Of a stretch of DNA of 64,000 nt, positions 40,748 through 53,019 are shown piece after piece. Every line of letters starts with the position of its first letter. Position 1 is the stretch's first letter. Under the pieces are notes generated by a model. It had not been told where the DNA came from. It saw nothing but the letters and a program-made list of their open reading frames with translations, and did not search any database. The position numbers and the translations under genes were made by a program. Source of the stretch: Ancylostoma caninum (lineage: Eukaryota; Nematoda; Chromadorea; Rhabditida; Ancylostomatidae); the NCBI GenBank assembly GCA_037903475.1, contig JBAJFG010000297.1:496001-560000 (forward strand). Reading direction: 5' to 3'.

Positions 40748-43342
40748 TTGACCGGCCAGCTTAATGAATTAGCTGCACTACTGAAAGAAGCCGAGGAGTA
40801 TAGCCGCCCACGGAACTTCCCAAACTCTTCAAAGGAGTTACAACTATTCTTAGCAACAAAACCAATAACAGAGAAAGCCCTCTGTAGGAAACTGGAAAAT
40901 AGGAAAGACGGAATATTGCAATTTTATGAAGAGTGCATGTGCGCTCTTACAAGCTTGAGAGAAAGGATGAAACCGTAGCAAACGAACTTGAGAACGAATT
41001 CCAACATTATTGGAAAGAGAAGAAAGGAGACTTTCTCCTAAAACTAGCAGGTGACAAGTTAACTAGAAAGAAACTCGCGTGATGGAATTAGAATGTGAAG
41101 AAGCATCGATTGAACAGGAAACGGGAAACGAAGCTACCCAGAGAAACATGGGAAGTCCAACCAGAAATAGTGATTCTGGCATCTCTGGATCGCCGCCTAG
41201 TTGGGAACGATCTCAAAATACCCGAGTTCACCGGAAACGCCGCCGAATTTGGCTAGTTCTTGGAATTGTTCGAGGAATTGCTACACAAGCAACTTTACTC
41301 GAACATAGAAAAACTATCCTATTGCAAAGGTCATGCAGCAGGAGCGTTGGAAGTGTTCCCACGAACCAGCGACTCATATGAAAGAGCGGTGCAATAGTTG
41401 GAAAACCAATATCACGACCTGAAAAGGGTAACAATGACAATGATAAGACAATTGAAATCCCCCAAACAGACAAGAAATGATGAACGATCACTACGGAACA
41501 CTTTGAACGATGTGGAAGCTATTAAGTTGGTCCGAAAGTCTTGCACCTAATTTTGTACTTTTTTCAAAGAATGTTAAGTTCATTGTGAATAGATATCAAT
41601 CACCAAAATAATTACCTTCATGATCCACGAGAGGTATGGTTAATGCTTCAGTACAGCATCAGTTGCAGAAGGCAAGAACTCAGGCAGCTGTGAGTCAGAA
41701 ATCTTGAAATCTCACTTTTCGGTTTGGTCCAATCATCGAATTTCTTTTCTTGTAGATGCAGCTTCAGGGCTCCGAGCAGGTGGCCTTCAGACGGAAATAA
41801 GTCAGGAGGATAAGCAGGGTGTGGCAGAATTTCCCCACCTAATTCGGCAATTTTTTGGCGGCCAAACTTTGCCATGTGAGGTCGGGTGCTGCCACGAAGT
41901 AAAGCAACATGGTAAATTTTTTCCCGCTACTTTGAACATCACTCACGTTCGGAAACCCGCATGCTCGTCAAAAATAATAGGTAACACACTAATTCAAGCT
42001 TTTTCAGAACGTTATGAGCGCAAACAAAGAAAGGTAGCAGCCCGAAGATCCGGAGTTCGAAGGAGAGCCTGACGAGCAAGAAGTGGTACCGGAAGGTTAA
42101 GGAGATAGAGTAATCAACATCCGCCTGGAACCTGCACCTCTAGAGCCGGAAATTCCCCACGTTCAATGGGTCGAACTTCTGCCGAGAATCGACCGACAAG
42201 TGGAAAGGGTAAAGTAAGACCAGGACACAGCAAAAGCAATGGCAACCAGGAAAATGGAGTACATGACAGTGAGTACATTTCTCTTCTAGCTGTAACATAA
42301 CAACAAAAGGCATAATGGACCACCAACCTTTTGACAATGGGCAAAAACAACATCTGATTTTTCTTTTAAAGAAAAGGAGAAGAAAAGCGGCAGACGAAGA
42401 CGCTCCCGTTGCGAAGAAAGAAGATACAAAAGTACCGCACAAAAAAAACACAAAACAAAATTTTCGACCACAAAGTACTATTACTTTAGAGCCTGCTTCT
42501 GTAAAGGGACTTGACCTTTAATCTAGGCTTGCGAGAAAGCGCGAGTGAGGAATGTCAACTATTTTCCTCAAAGAAAGGCGCTGATCGTTTGATGCATTTA
42601 GATATCGAAGCGATGGACTCGTGCAGCGTACAGATGGCCGGAGGAAGACGCGAGAGGACGAGCAAACGGACGACGGACGCAAGCACGAAGAGGCCGTAGA
42701 GCCACCTTCACAGATCTCGCCCGACTCCCTACGCCAGTAGATTTCACATATTTGTTGTCCGTGGTGTAATTACTGATAAAACTCTATTACCCACTGTGTT
42801 GTGTCTCCAACAAACCGACCTCTATGACTGGTTGCAGCGAGGGAGCTAGCGCCACCGCTAGCACCGTTATGGCTGAGTCTTAAGCTCTTCAGCTTTTTCT
42901 TGTGTTGGTGTTCCGTAGCTGGGCAAATCACAGATCGGGAAAACCGCCTGGAAAGATTGGGAAGCATGGCAATGGAAGACAGGGAAAGTAGGGAACGGCA
43001 AGGACATGAAGAGCAACGAAGACCAGCAACACCACGGTCCATCAAGCAATCGACGACGTTTTGCCCAGGGAAACCAAGTCCCACATAGACAAGGAAATCT
43101 CGGGAATCTCAAGCAGGAGCAACCGTTAAGGGGAAATAAACTCTCCCTCCCCCCCCCCCTTCTTCTTCCATAATTGTATTTTCTGCTACGGGAAACATTG
43201 GGCTACTGACTGCGGGCAATGTGATAGTCTGTCTAGCAGAAGAAAGAAAATAAAAGAGAAGGGAAAGTGTGAACGCTGCCTTGGGAGGAAGAACCATTTG
43301 GTAGCTATGTGCGAAACTCAGTCCTACTGCTTCTATTGCTAA
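40748..43342 (+). pseudogene. BEL/Pao-like gag remnant
   Basis: Three tracts can be read. 40748-40978: TGQLNELAALLKEAEEYSRP and FLATKPITEKALCRKLENRK. 41079-41520, with a frame change near 41200: IPEFTGNAAEF, LFEELLHKQLYSNIEKLSYC and LRNTLNDVEAI, the DUF1759-like part. About 43175-43342: a zinc-knuckle-like stretch with CIFC, WATDCGQC, GKCERCLGRKNHLVAMC and SYCFYC. This order matches BEL/Pao gag. A mariner fragment splits it at 41521. In-frame stops are present. Confidence 0.7.
41521..41950 (-). mobile_element. Mariner 3' fragment nested in gag
   Basis: Begins at TTAAGTTGGTCCGAAAGTC, a mariner-type end. The minus frame 41648-41875 reads AKFGRQKIAELGGEILPHPA then LKLHLQEKKFDDWTKPKSEI, the C-terminal third of a mariner transposase. 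The third catalytic Asp (normally in APSDYHLF) is FPSEGHLLG, so it is lost. I could not place the other end. Confidence 0.75.
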
Positions 43343-44650
43343 AGGAAAGCTCCTAATAACCAGATACTCACCCCACCACGCGTACATGTGTCCCTTTCAA
43401 TTCCATTTTGATCTACAAATGGTAATCACTGAAAAAAGGGCAATTCGAGCATTTCAGGAAAAAAAAACATTAGCATGTAAAGGGGAATTTCAGCTAGAAA
43501 ATTTCAAGGTAAATCTAAGTGTTGCGTCAATAGGTAACATATATTGGCAATGTAAAGAAGCGATAAGGAAATCATTGTTACTCTCAAAAATTACTGGAAA
43601 TGATTATTGTTCATTAATTTCATATTAGTAACGAGTATTCACTTTCACAATGTTACGTTTCATAAATGTTCTTCAAGGTCATATATTGATGCCTCAGTGG
43701 TAACCATTGATCATTGTTATTCGTTAAAGTTGGTAATTGTTTAACACGTAATCATTGCATCTTGTTATTTGCTGCAATATCTTGGTAATTATATTTTGAT
43801 TGGTAATATCACAATACAATTCTGCTCTTTTCTTGCCTCTTCGTTCTCCATTATTGAATGCTTTGCTATTCACGAATAAATCCTTGTTGCTATGCAAATT
43901 AAAATAGCAAAAAAAAAACAAATTCCAGCCATGTCTTTCACAAAGGTGACATAAAAGGAAAATCTGTTAACTAACAAAATGTAAATGCAAGTCGAAATAA
44001 ATTGTGATATAACAAAGGTAACAACAAATAAAATGAAATAAACAAAATAACCAAAAAATAATACAATAAAAAATGAGAACTAGTGGTAATTGCCAAACCA
44101 ACAATTAAATTTGCGCCTCAATAAAGGTAACCAAAAAAAGAAGAAGAGGTAAATTTGTGGAGAAAAACAAAATTGTACTTTGAATTGGCAATACGTCTGA
44201 ATGCAACGGTAAGTCAACTTCACCGCCACTGTGCCGACTATAGTCTCTACTATACTCATTCACGTCGCTAGTACACCACATCTGGTCTCACCGCACATCA
44301 GTTACCGTCAACACCACGGATCCACAACTCCCACACACAATACAAAAACCCATACCTACGCGACCAGCAACCTTTCAACGTCACACATGGATCATTCGGT
44401 AGTCTTGTATTTCACTATGTAATTATAATTGTTATTGTTAAAAGCACAAATATGTTGTAATTATTGTAATGTAGTTATATTGTGGATTTCCATTTGTAGA
44501 TGTTTAATTAGAGGGAGAAGTACGAATAATAATTATAATTTTATTATTCGAAAAATACGGGTGGGAAAAATGGAAAAGTATTTGGAAAAAGGAAAAACTA
44601 AAAGATAAAAAAAAACAACAAAGGGTTCTTTGTCTCTTGGCTGTGGGGAG

Positions 44651-45051
44651 TGCCAAGAACTTCATGGTTCATGATGAGGCACGCTGCCGTTGGCAATGTA
44701 ATGTTGTGCTTCCCACCGGCTCATGAGGATCCGCATCCTATCTGATCCATTACGCCTCTACTGTTTAAATGCGATAGCTAAGCTCTTGCGGGGAAGCAGG
44801 AAAGAGCAAAAAGAAAGCTTAGCGGGGTTGATGAAGAACAGTTGGCCCCGATCAACCTCTACCGTACAATATGGTAAGGAAAAGGGAGGAAAATGAATCA
44901 TAATAAGTCATAAACAATAATTGCGGTTTTGCCAGTAATAGAACCATTGAAACTGATTGTATCCTTTAATATTAATTCTTAGCAATTGTTCATTATTAGA
45001 AAAATAAACGTAAACACCAGGACTTCATTGAACCTTGATGCAGTCCAAACA
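44651..45051 (+). repeat. 3' LTR of the BEL/Pao-type element
   Basis: 401 bp, starts TGCCAAGAAC and ends AGTCCAAACA, followed by TCACA. See the element entry for the shared blocks. Confidence 0.85.
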
Positions 45052-45056
45052 TCACA

Positions 45057-45995
45057 TTCGTTTGTGGAATCCTCAACCACGGATGGCTCGACAAATGGAA
45101 CCTAATGGTGGCAGTCATTGAACCACAAATTATCAGGAAAAGTAAAACAGCTGAATTTGGGAATGGTCTTATATTTATGAAGCACACTGTATGAAACCTC
45201 GTATGATTCCGAGTTCACACAACTGTTCATTTCCCACCTATATTCGCATCGGTCCACCATCAAGGGAGTGCTGAGTTTCCCTTTGTCTGTTCCACGCTTG
45301 CCGTTTCAAGACCATTTTAGCCTCCAGTTCTACGCTTTACGACTTTCACGATCTGAAATATTACTCCTGCGTAAGCCCTGTCTAAAATGCACAGTTCCCT
45401 GGATCGGGCCAATCTGCACCGAACCAACGAGGTGAGAGTCTCAAAATGAGCTTTCAGAGATTCCCACAAATTTCAGCAACTCATACATTCGCGCATCCTC
45501 AGAGGGTTGAGTTTGTTCCACCCGCACACCTAACTTTTGGGAAGATGTCAGGTGTGCTAACACTTCGTCTTTAGTTTTTAAGCTCACATGGTACGGACGA
45601 TGACAGCAAAGTTGGGTGACGCACTATGACAGCAAAGTTGGGTGAGAGATGAGCCGCGAGGAGCTCTGCATCAACTTTTTCTCTAGTGTTCTCTAGTGTC
45701 TCCGGCAACAACACCATCCAGAAAGGAAAGCTCTAAGCACTAACCTTAATTGACATTGTTTCTAAGGTGCTGCCTAATTTGGAGTTCTATTCGAACCGTT
45801 ACTCCTGTAGAGCTCATCTTCGACGAGTATAAAGCTGCACAAGTGCCTGAGTATGTTAAATGCTCAGGGTGCTGGATCACTCCGAATTGCGCCGAGGCCT
45901 CGCTTCTCAACCTTTACATACAAGGGCAGTCCCACCACTACCTTGTCAACGTTTTCGTTGTTTAGTTTCACTCTAAGAGTGCTATTTCTGAACTG
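45057..45995. other. Between LTR element and RTE copy B; one coding-like frame
   Basis: A plus frame 45750-45965 reads VELIFDEYKAAQVPEYVKCS then GCWITPNCAEASLLNLYIQG to a TAG. No splice partner or family was recognised; it may be repeat-derived. The remainder shows nothing. Confidence 0.25.
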
Positions 45996-45999
45996 ATAG

Positions 46000-48620
46000 T
46001 GAACTCTTAGATTCCCTCACTTTGTCCTTGTGATAACAGGTGCACTGATGTTCGTTAATTTCCCTATCCACTGCGTTCCTTGTTCTAAGCGGATTCGTCT
46101 CCGGGTTCACCTTGATCACCTTGATCCCCCTTGTTCTTCGGATACACCGAACGGGAGCCAGCAATCCTTCCATTTCTCCCTCTCGCAAGCCAGAGTTGTC
46201 AGGTGGACTCTGTCCGTTCGAGGGACACGCAGAGCACCGTATCTTTCTTCGAAAGAGCTCGCGAAGAAGTCCGACCATCAGGTCGGTGGTCTTCCTGTTG
46301 TGCGCTTGATGATCCGTGGAGTCCAGTTGCTGACGGCTCCTGTCCAACGGTTGTCCCTAAGACGCATCACGTGTTCCGGCCCACCCGATCTCAATCAACT
46401 TAGCACAAGCGGCAGCGTCCATGATCTTCGACTGTTGACGTAGGGTGGGCTGCGTAATCCAGCCCTCACTTGCGTAAGACGGGTTACTCCTATTATCACC
46501 TCTCGATGAAGCGCTCGACAACTCTAACCGCATTCTAATCCTGTTTGCGTAACGACCAGGTTTCTGAAGAGTACGTTAAAGCAGCGAGAAACATTGTGTT
46601 GGAGAGGTGGACACGGAGCCTGATGTTATTCGTTTTTCTCACTACTTCCTCGATGATAAGTAAGCTCCCCATGCCGCTCGTTTCATTCTGGCCAGCTCTG
46701 GAGCAAGGTCGTTTATAATGTTGACTTCCCGACCCAGATCCACGTAGCTGGCGCATTCAGAGATGGTCCGTTCCATTGAGCGAGAATGGGGCACCCGGGA
46801 CCGATCCATTTCTCATGAACGTCGTCTCTGTTACATTCACTTGGATACCAATATTTCCACACGCGTCGTCTAAGTCGGCCAGCATTCGTTCCGCTTCGGT
46901 GATGGTTGGTGTTATAAGGACGACGTCGTCAGCGAAGCGAAGATGGTGAAGTCGTCGGCCATCACGTTGCCCTCTCATGTTATCCCATTCCATTTTCCGC
47001 ATGACGTCTTCGAGAGCGGCGCTGAATAGTTTTGGCAACAAGATGTCGCCTTGTTGAACCCATCTCCTGACGTCAATGGTGATGTCGTCGAAGAATGGGG
47101 AAATCCTGGTTGTGAAGTTGCTGTAGAGCTCACGAAATACCTCGATGTATCGGGTAGGTATGCCCTGGTTGCCCTGGGCATCCAGTACTGCTCTCTGTCT
47201 CAACAGAGTCGAGGGCTTTCCTGAAATCGATGAACGTGAGACAGAGAGGCATCTTGTACTCTCGCGATACTTCGATGAGTTCTCGTGACCGTGTGTATGT
47301 GGTCGATCGTACTGAATCCTTTTCGAAACCCTGATTGCTCGCACGGCACGGCTTCCTTCATTTAGTGTCGTTTCGATCCTGTTTAGGATCACTCGCGTGA
47401 AAAGCTTGTAGACGACGGACAGTAGAGAGGTGGGTGATAATTGTCGATGTCCTGCGGGTCTTCCTTCTTGCACACAACGCGGTCCTGCTCATCTTCCACT
47501 GGTTAAGTACCTTGCATTCCGAAAGGTAGCGTGTGAAAGCTCAGCCAAGGTAGTGATTAGAACAGGCGATAGGTTCTTCAGATATTCCGGTCAAATCCCG
47601 TCGGGGCCCGGTGCTGTACGACTCTTCACTGACTTGGCGGCATACCGGACTTCGGAAGGGAGAACCGATGGGACGACATATTCGTTCTCCCTAAGATGAC
47701 ATGAAGGGAGGTGGACATGGCTGTCGAAGAGATCTGAATAGAAGTCGTGGATGACCTTCTCCTTTATCTCTCTTGATGAAGAAATTGTTTCCTCTTGGCT
47801 CCGGAGGGCGATTATCTTAGTCTTACGATTGGTGAAGTCTCAGCGGACGTTGGTGATGCTTTTCCCTTCCTCTGCGGCTTCGGCCAACACTGCTGCTCGT
47901 CTTTCTCCAAGGTCTTCTTTTATCGCTTCTCTGCACCGTTTTGCGAACTCGGACGTTGGCGGGTAGTTGCCTGTGGCTCTCGCGGCTCCACGCTGGCATA
48001 TAAGCTCGAGGGTCTCGTAAGACAGGCGCCTCTTGGTGGCTCTTGAACCCTCGGCTTTTTTTGCGCTCTCGCGGAGATGCTGAACAAGCCGATCGTACTT
48101 CTGATGCAAGTGTGCGTGCGTTGAAGGTACAGACAGTCATCATAATCCTTCTAGTTTTAGGCAGCCTAAATAACCCCTCGGACCTCGACCTCACTGGTGG
48201 TGCCGTAGAAGTGACTCTTCCGAGATCAAGAGAACTCTCCCTATTATTGCTGTGGGTAGCTTGAAAAAAAGTGTAACCCTACAGGAAATAGCTGGTTGGG
48301 CTCCCTTCCCCGTGAGGGGTTGGGGTAGGATTTCACCGGGAAGTTAGCTGGGCTTCCCAGGAGTTGATGATGGAGCTTATTTGTTGGAGGCGACTCGGAA
48401 CCGCCTCCCTCGTACCTCCCGTATGCATGAACACCGCGCTGACAGAAGGTATAGATCGTTCCTGCACTGCAGAGACAGGGAGTCTGTCCCCTAATTCCAC
48501 TTGCGCCTCAGGACAGGCACAAGGTCGCGTTTGGTCCGCGATTAGCCCCTATCCGCCACATGGGGATGCGCCACATGGCCTGTCGACTAACCGGCTGGGA
48601 TCCCTATTATGAGAGAGACC
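46000..48620 (-). mobile_element. RTE-type LINE copy B: RT kept, endonuclease deleted
   Basis: Reads from about 48620 down. The leader matches copy A (AACGCGACC..., GGATAGGGG type blocks). A short N-terminus follows (TVCTFNARTLASE) and then, after a junction near 48100, the linker YDRLVQHLRESAKKAEGSR. The endonuclease between them is gone. The reverse transcriptase and the C-terminal part down to about 46000 follow. Several frameshifts. Opposite orientation to copy A. Confidence 0.85.
46757..47473 (-). pseudogene. RTE reverse transcriptase domain
   Basis: 238 codons are open: LLSVVYKLFTRVILNRIE (finger region), RWVQQGDILLPKLFSAALED and LHHLRFADDVVLITPTITEA with the catalytic FADD. In the fingers-palm part, a block around 47180-47340 reads out of frame (normally the DFxKAFDS region), so a frameshift is inside. 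The C-terminal continuation at 46535-46756 is in another frame (NTMFLAALTYSSETWSLRKQ). Confidence 0.85.
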
Positions 48621-48712
48621 TGTGAGTTTCCGGGTTACCTACGATTATGAACGCGGTACAAAACTTCAAAAGTTTGCAAACGAACATGCAAATGGATAGC
48701 TTTTATCACATT

Positions 48713-48745
48713 ATTAGGTTGACGCAAAAGAAATGGCGCCAGTTT
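48713..48745. mobile_element. Single mariner-type end
   Basis: After TA the sequence TTAGGTTGACGCAAAAGAAA resembles a mariner terminal repeat. No matching inverted end or transposase was seen within the next 1.5 kb, so the element is truncated. Confidence 0.45.
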
Positions 48746-48997
48746 TTTTTTTCAAAAATATGTAATTTCGTTTGGACAAAGTATTACATCTAGTAGATAT
48801 GATAATATCCTTGTGGACTAAAGAAAGCTCTTTTATTCTGTGGGTATGAGAGGTTTCTCTTGCAGTTAGCAGTCGTGAGATAATTAAAAATGTCCAGAAA
48901 ACTCGTTCTCAATTTTTTATTTTCCCTTGATTTTTCTATAACGCTACAAGCATGCAGTCCAAAATACTTTTATTATATTTGGCGAAGACGTCAGAAT

Positions 48998-49467
48998 CTA
49001 CTTCACATATGAGCTTTGTTGCAAGGGCTTCGATTTTAGGGGAATGGAGGTGAGAACTTCCTGAAGCATTTCTTTCGTTGTTTCTAGGATTCTTGCAGGA
49101 TGATTCTTTTCAAGCAGCTTTTCGGAAAGAACACCTTCACCAATACCTGTTGCTGTCATTGGCCCCAAGAAGTCGCAAACGATCTTCTGGAAAACGCTCG
49201 AGGCGCTCAAAAGCGTATCTCTTGCTTCCCCACGTTTTGGCCAAAATTTGTTTCCGAGAGCTAGCTTGAACATTGATAATTTAACTGGTAAACGCTTGAG
49301 TAGTCATCGTATTCCCTGTTGTATTTCGGCCACTTCTCCCTGCTCCACAATCTCCTATTCCACAAGAAAAATTCACCGAACATGACGACATGAAAGCGAT
49401 GTTCTCGTTGTTCTTGGCTTCGCAGTTCCGCGAGATATAGACCTACAGCAGGGACTACGATATGCAA
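48998..49467 (-). pseudogene. Unidentified coding-like sequence, probably frameshifted
   Basis: The minus frame 49467-49264 reads RFHVVMFGEFFLWNRRLWSR, EKWPKYNREYDDYSS and continues to a stop. The adjacent frame 49273-48998 reads KFWPKRGEARDTLLSASSVF, GEGVLSEKLLEKNHPARILE and KEMLQEVLTSIPLKSKPLQQ. Both look coding. A one-base shift near 49280 would join them. No family was recognised, so this may be a gene copy that lost its frame, or two exons with an intron I cannot place. Confidence 0.3.
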
Positions 49468-49710
49468 TGTTCCGTGCTAACTGAGGGGACTTTTGGTCCG
49501 CAGGAAATATCGTTCATCAAAGTTGTGAAAGAAAACAGAGTCAACACGGAAAAGCTCCTTTTCTTCCGGATCAATCTAGTATAATACAACATTTCTCTTT
49601 TGCTATTGTAGTAGCATACATAAACGTTGCAAAACTTTTTTCAATAACTCAATTCACTGCAGTACTATATGTATCTCGCTCGCACTCAATATCACAGAAA
49701 AGGTATGCAT

Positions 49711-51914
49711 TATAGTTGCACATTTCCGAAAAACTTTGGAATATTCGAATAATCGAATATATTCGGAAACTAACTTTTCGAGTATTCGAATTTCGAATAT
49801 ATTCGAAAATTGGTTTCTTTGAATATTCGAATTTCGAATAATTATTCGAATGATCTATTCGAATAAACTATTCGAATTAATTATTCGAATGAAAGTCCCA
49901 AATTGGAACTTCAATGGATTCAAAACTCTAGCAATCTAGAACACATTCTGAGGCCTCTTTCGAATTTGTTGTTGTGAAGAACCAGCAAAAAAACCTTCGA
50001 GCAATCCTAGCGAATTAGTTCAAACGCAGCACTCACGGAAATTTCTATTTTAGAGATTTTGCTGTATATCGGGGTTTCCAAGGATGGGAAACTCATTGAG
50101 AATGATGAAGTGGTGCAAACAAGCGGGAAACGCAGAAAATGGTGACGATATTTCCTACGGTCCAAAGCGCGCACGACTGTTCTGTGATTAGTCCCACCAT
50201 GAGACCCTGAGAATGGTACGCATTCCACTTCGCTGACTGCGCTAAACCATATGCGCACATCTGATCAACTGCGTGAGCTGGCGCAGCGACACCCTTCTGT
50301 CCAGGTCGGTAGATGTGTTCGCGTGAGTATCTTCGCAGGTTGGTGGCTGTTCTCTGTGTTCAACTTAAATATTATTGTGATTGTCCAGCGGCCAGCTACA
50401 CGGTAAGAAACTCTATTCAGAAATGAGAATTTCCGTGAGTGCTGACTTTAAGAAACAAAGTTTTAAGTGATTTCAACTGATCCACGCAAATCCAATCAAA
50501 AAGTGATTGAATGTTGAAAAATAGAAAAAAAAGTTAGAGCGCAATAAAACGAAAGCGGACTATTGAGTGCGTTTTTTTTTCAATTGCAGTTTTCGCCGTC
50601 TACAGTAGCGCCGATGGTGATGTGTTTTTCGCAGAATCTGGAAGCGAGAAAAAAAAACAGGGGTCCTCGCCGCGACAGCAAACTATAGAGTTTTCTTGAT
50701 ACATAATTAACATCAAATATAATTTTAAAAATATCAGGGAAACCCTGATCTGCCACTACAGCGACGATTCCAGTGCTTGCGACGCGGCCCCGTCACGAGC
50801 TTGCCGTGTCCGCGAAGAACCCAGCCCACTGTATTTGTCATCCTTTAGCTATGAGTCGCACATGATTCAAAAGCGCTATTCTTGCTCTACAAGAATAGCG
50901 GATTCTTTTCAAACCGACAATTTGATCAAGTTTCAAGACTACGATATGGAGTATTGCGTCTCTGAGAAACAGCACTACTGACGCCTGACTCTCCTAGCGT
51001 TCAGTCGGCGCTCGAAGGACAGCTAAACCCCTCAGATGCTTATGCTATGTAAGGAAGACAAGTCATTATTGAAATGATCGCTCATCAGTGGTCTCATAAC
51101 TTCACAAGAGACATATTTTATCCCGGAGAAGCCAACCATCACGATCCGACAAAATTGTTACGTGGAGTCGTGAGAATTGCTTGAGAAGAATTACATAGTC
51201 CAGATGGACAACGCGCTTCTCAAATGCAGTATTGAGATGGAGTAGTTCATCTGGAAAATCCACTGAAAAGTCCCATCACATCTGTTTAAAAATCCTGATA
51301 ACTATTGCGGATGTCTAGCCCTACGCTGCCAACATCGTCAAAGCTGCACTTCAGGACCTCGGTCTATGATGTTCTTCGAAGTTTTTATTCTACTGAGCGT
51401 AGGCGTTCGCCCAGCATTGACCGCATCATAGTCCCTGCTGAATGTTAAGAGAAAATAGCTTTTTTTCTCAGTTTGGCATTTTTTCCTAAGCAAAAAATTA
51501 AGTAAACCAACATTTTTGGGTAATCTCATGATGACAGAATTTTACAGGGAGAAAAGCGCTTTTGGGTGAGCGTAGTGGATGACTAAAACGCGTTGCATAC
51601 TGGCAGGTTCAAAAAAATTCAATGTGGGACCGCTCTCTATACTCATACATGGCGCCTTCATTCTGTCAGAACTAGGCCAGTGTCTCTGAAGCCTTTCATG
51701 TGATTAGAACATCGAGTATTAGGGTGACACATTCGAATAATGGGGACTTCGAATATTCGAATAATCGAGTATATTCGAAAACTGACTTTTTCGAATATTC
51801 GAATATCGAATATATTCGAGAAAGGAAAATTTCGAATATTCGAATTTTCGGATGATTCGATTCGAATGATTTATTCGAATGACCGAATAATTATTCGATT
51901 CGGTTGCAAGTATA
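49711..51914. mobile_element. TIR transposon, 2.2 kb, 8-bp duplication GTATGCAT (copy 1)
   Basis: Ends TATAGTTGC (49711) and GCAAGTATA (51914) are inverted repeats (one mismatch) flanked by GTATGCAT at 49703-49710 and 51915-51922. Clusters of the palindromic word ATTCGAAT / TCGAATATATTCGA fill about 150-200 bp inside each end. The middle has no convincing transposase, so it is non-autonomous. Eight-base duplications are typical of hAT elements, although the ends do not start CAGG. Confidence 0.9.
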
Positions 51915-51922
51915 GTATGCAT

Positions 51923-52780
51923 CCTATCAGAGAATCATAGGCAAGAGACGATACTGGAATGGATGGCAGTGTCACTTATTTGTTGCTGACATGAAAAATG
52001 TCGTAGCAGTAGCAGCCCTATATTTAAGCAAGGGAAGGGTCATAAACTACACCGCAAAAGTGTTGCAACACTACTCACAATCATACGAAGTTCCACGACT
52101 AACGGACCTTCAGACACTCCCTGAAAATGTTGTAGTGACGAAGCAATTGGAACGGGTCAGGATCACAAAAGGATGGACCATTCGGATTTGTTCCCCTTTG
52201 AGGTCGCCTCGCTCTTTAAGTCAACAAAGGCGCGTTCCAAATCTCGCCACAACAACAAACATTGCTGCACGGCTTTATTGCGGTGTTCTTTTCAGTAGGT
52301 ACATGTGAGCAGACCCATTTAAGAAATTCGCGAAGAGTGGCTTCGAGAAACATTCGAGGTCGAATATGTTTTTGCTAAACGTCTCGCAACGAACAGACTG
52401 GAAAGGTCAATATGAGTTTAAGTGGTGGGGAACCATCAGATACAGCTCTTTTTGCAATGGTGCACTGATGAGAGTAAAATTATGCTGATCAGCAATCACG
52501 GAGTCAAACTCGTTCCGCGAATTTTGTCGTGAATTTCATATCGAAAGAATCAGCGTGAGTTGATGAGATGAATGATATGCGCGGACGCCTACAAAAACGT
52601 CGGCAACTATATTTCCAAGTGTTTCCTTTTTCGCTTACATTTGGCTCTTTTTTTCTCTCCACCTGACTAGGAGTTGTCTAGTCAAGCAACTCTCATTCTT
52701 CAACATGGCTTGCGTTGTTGTATCGTCTTGATCTACAGTTTGATCTATAACGCACATAATCAGTTTTGCCGAGAGCTTGT
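51923..52780. other. Spacer, one open frame without motif
   Basis: A plus frame of 105 codons (51991-52308: KVLQHYSQSYEVPRLTDLQT) is open but matches nothing I know and lacks splice partners. Possibly decayed coding sequence. Confidence 0.25.
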
Positions 52781-52789
52781 ACTCCTAAC

Positions 52790-53019
52790 TATACTTGGGA
52801 CTACTGCATGCACTGCATAGCTATCAGTTCACTAGATAGCCATCGATTTATTCGAAATCCAAGAATGCAGTTTCGAATAAGGCTATGTTCGAATGTTTGA
52901 AAAAGAAGGAGCAATACCATCCTCCAGGAATGATAAGAAGGCACCTGGATTTTTCTCTTATTGAGACACGAATAATTGAATGAATTGCGTTATTGAAATT
53001 TTATTCGGGCCTAAGTATA
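52790..53019. mobile_element. 230-bp MITE of the same TIR family, duplication CTCCTAAC
   Basis: Ends TATACTTGGG (52790) and GCCTAAGTATA (53019) are flanked by CTCCTAAC at 52782-52789 and 53020-53027. It contains ATTCGAAA and TTTCGAAT words, as do the 2-kb elements, so it looks like a short relative. Confidence 0.8.

Larger units (their letters stand above)
38430..45051 (+). mobile_element. BEL/Pao-type LTR retrotransposon, LTRs and 5-bp duplication, no pol seen
   Basis: Direct repeats 38430-38882 and 44651-45051 share long stretches (GGCTCATGAGGATCC, ATCTGATCCATTACGCCT, GCGATAGCTAAGCTCTTG). They begin TG and end GTCCAAACA, and the element is flanked by the 5-bp duplication TCACA (38425-38429 and 45052-45056). 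A purine-rich CTGTGGGGAG precedes the 3' LTR. The interior holds BEL-like gag pieces but I see no protease, reverse transcriptase or integrase. Two mariner insertions disrupt it. The 43.4-44.6 kb part is AT-rich and non-coding. Confidence 0.85.

Noticed and set aside
38430..45051. The 38.4 and 44.7 kb repeats as unrelated dispersed repeats
   Set aside because: They are in direct orientation, bracket BEL-like gag, start TG and are flanked by the same TCACA, so they are LTRs.
47430..48264. Plus-strand frames over RTE copy B
   Set aside because: They are antisense shadows of the RTE linker and reverse transcriptase.
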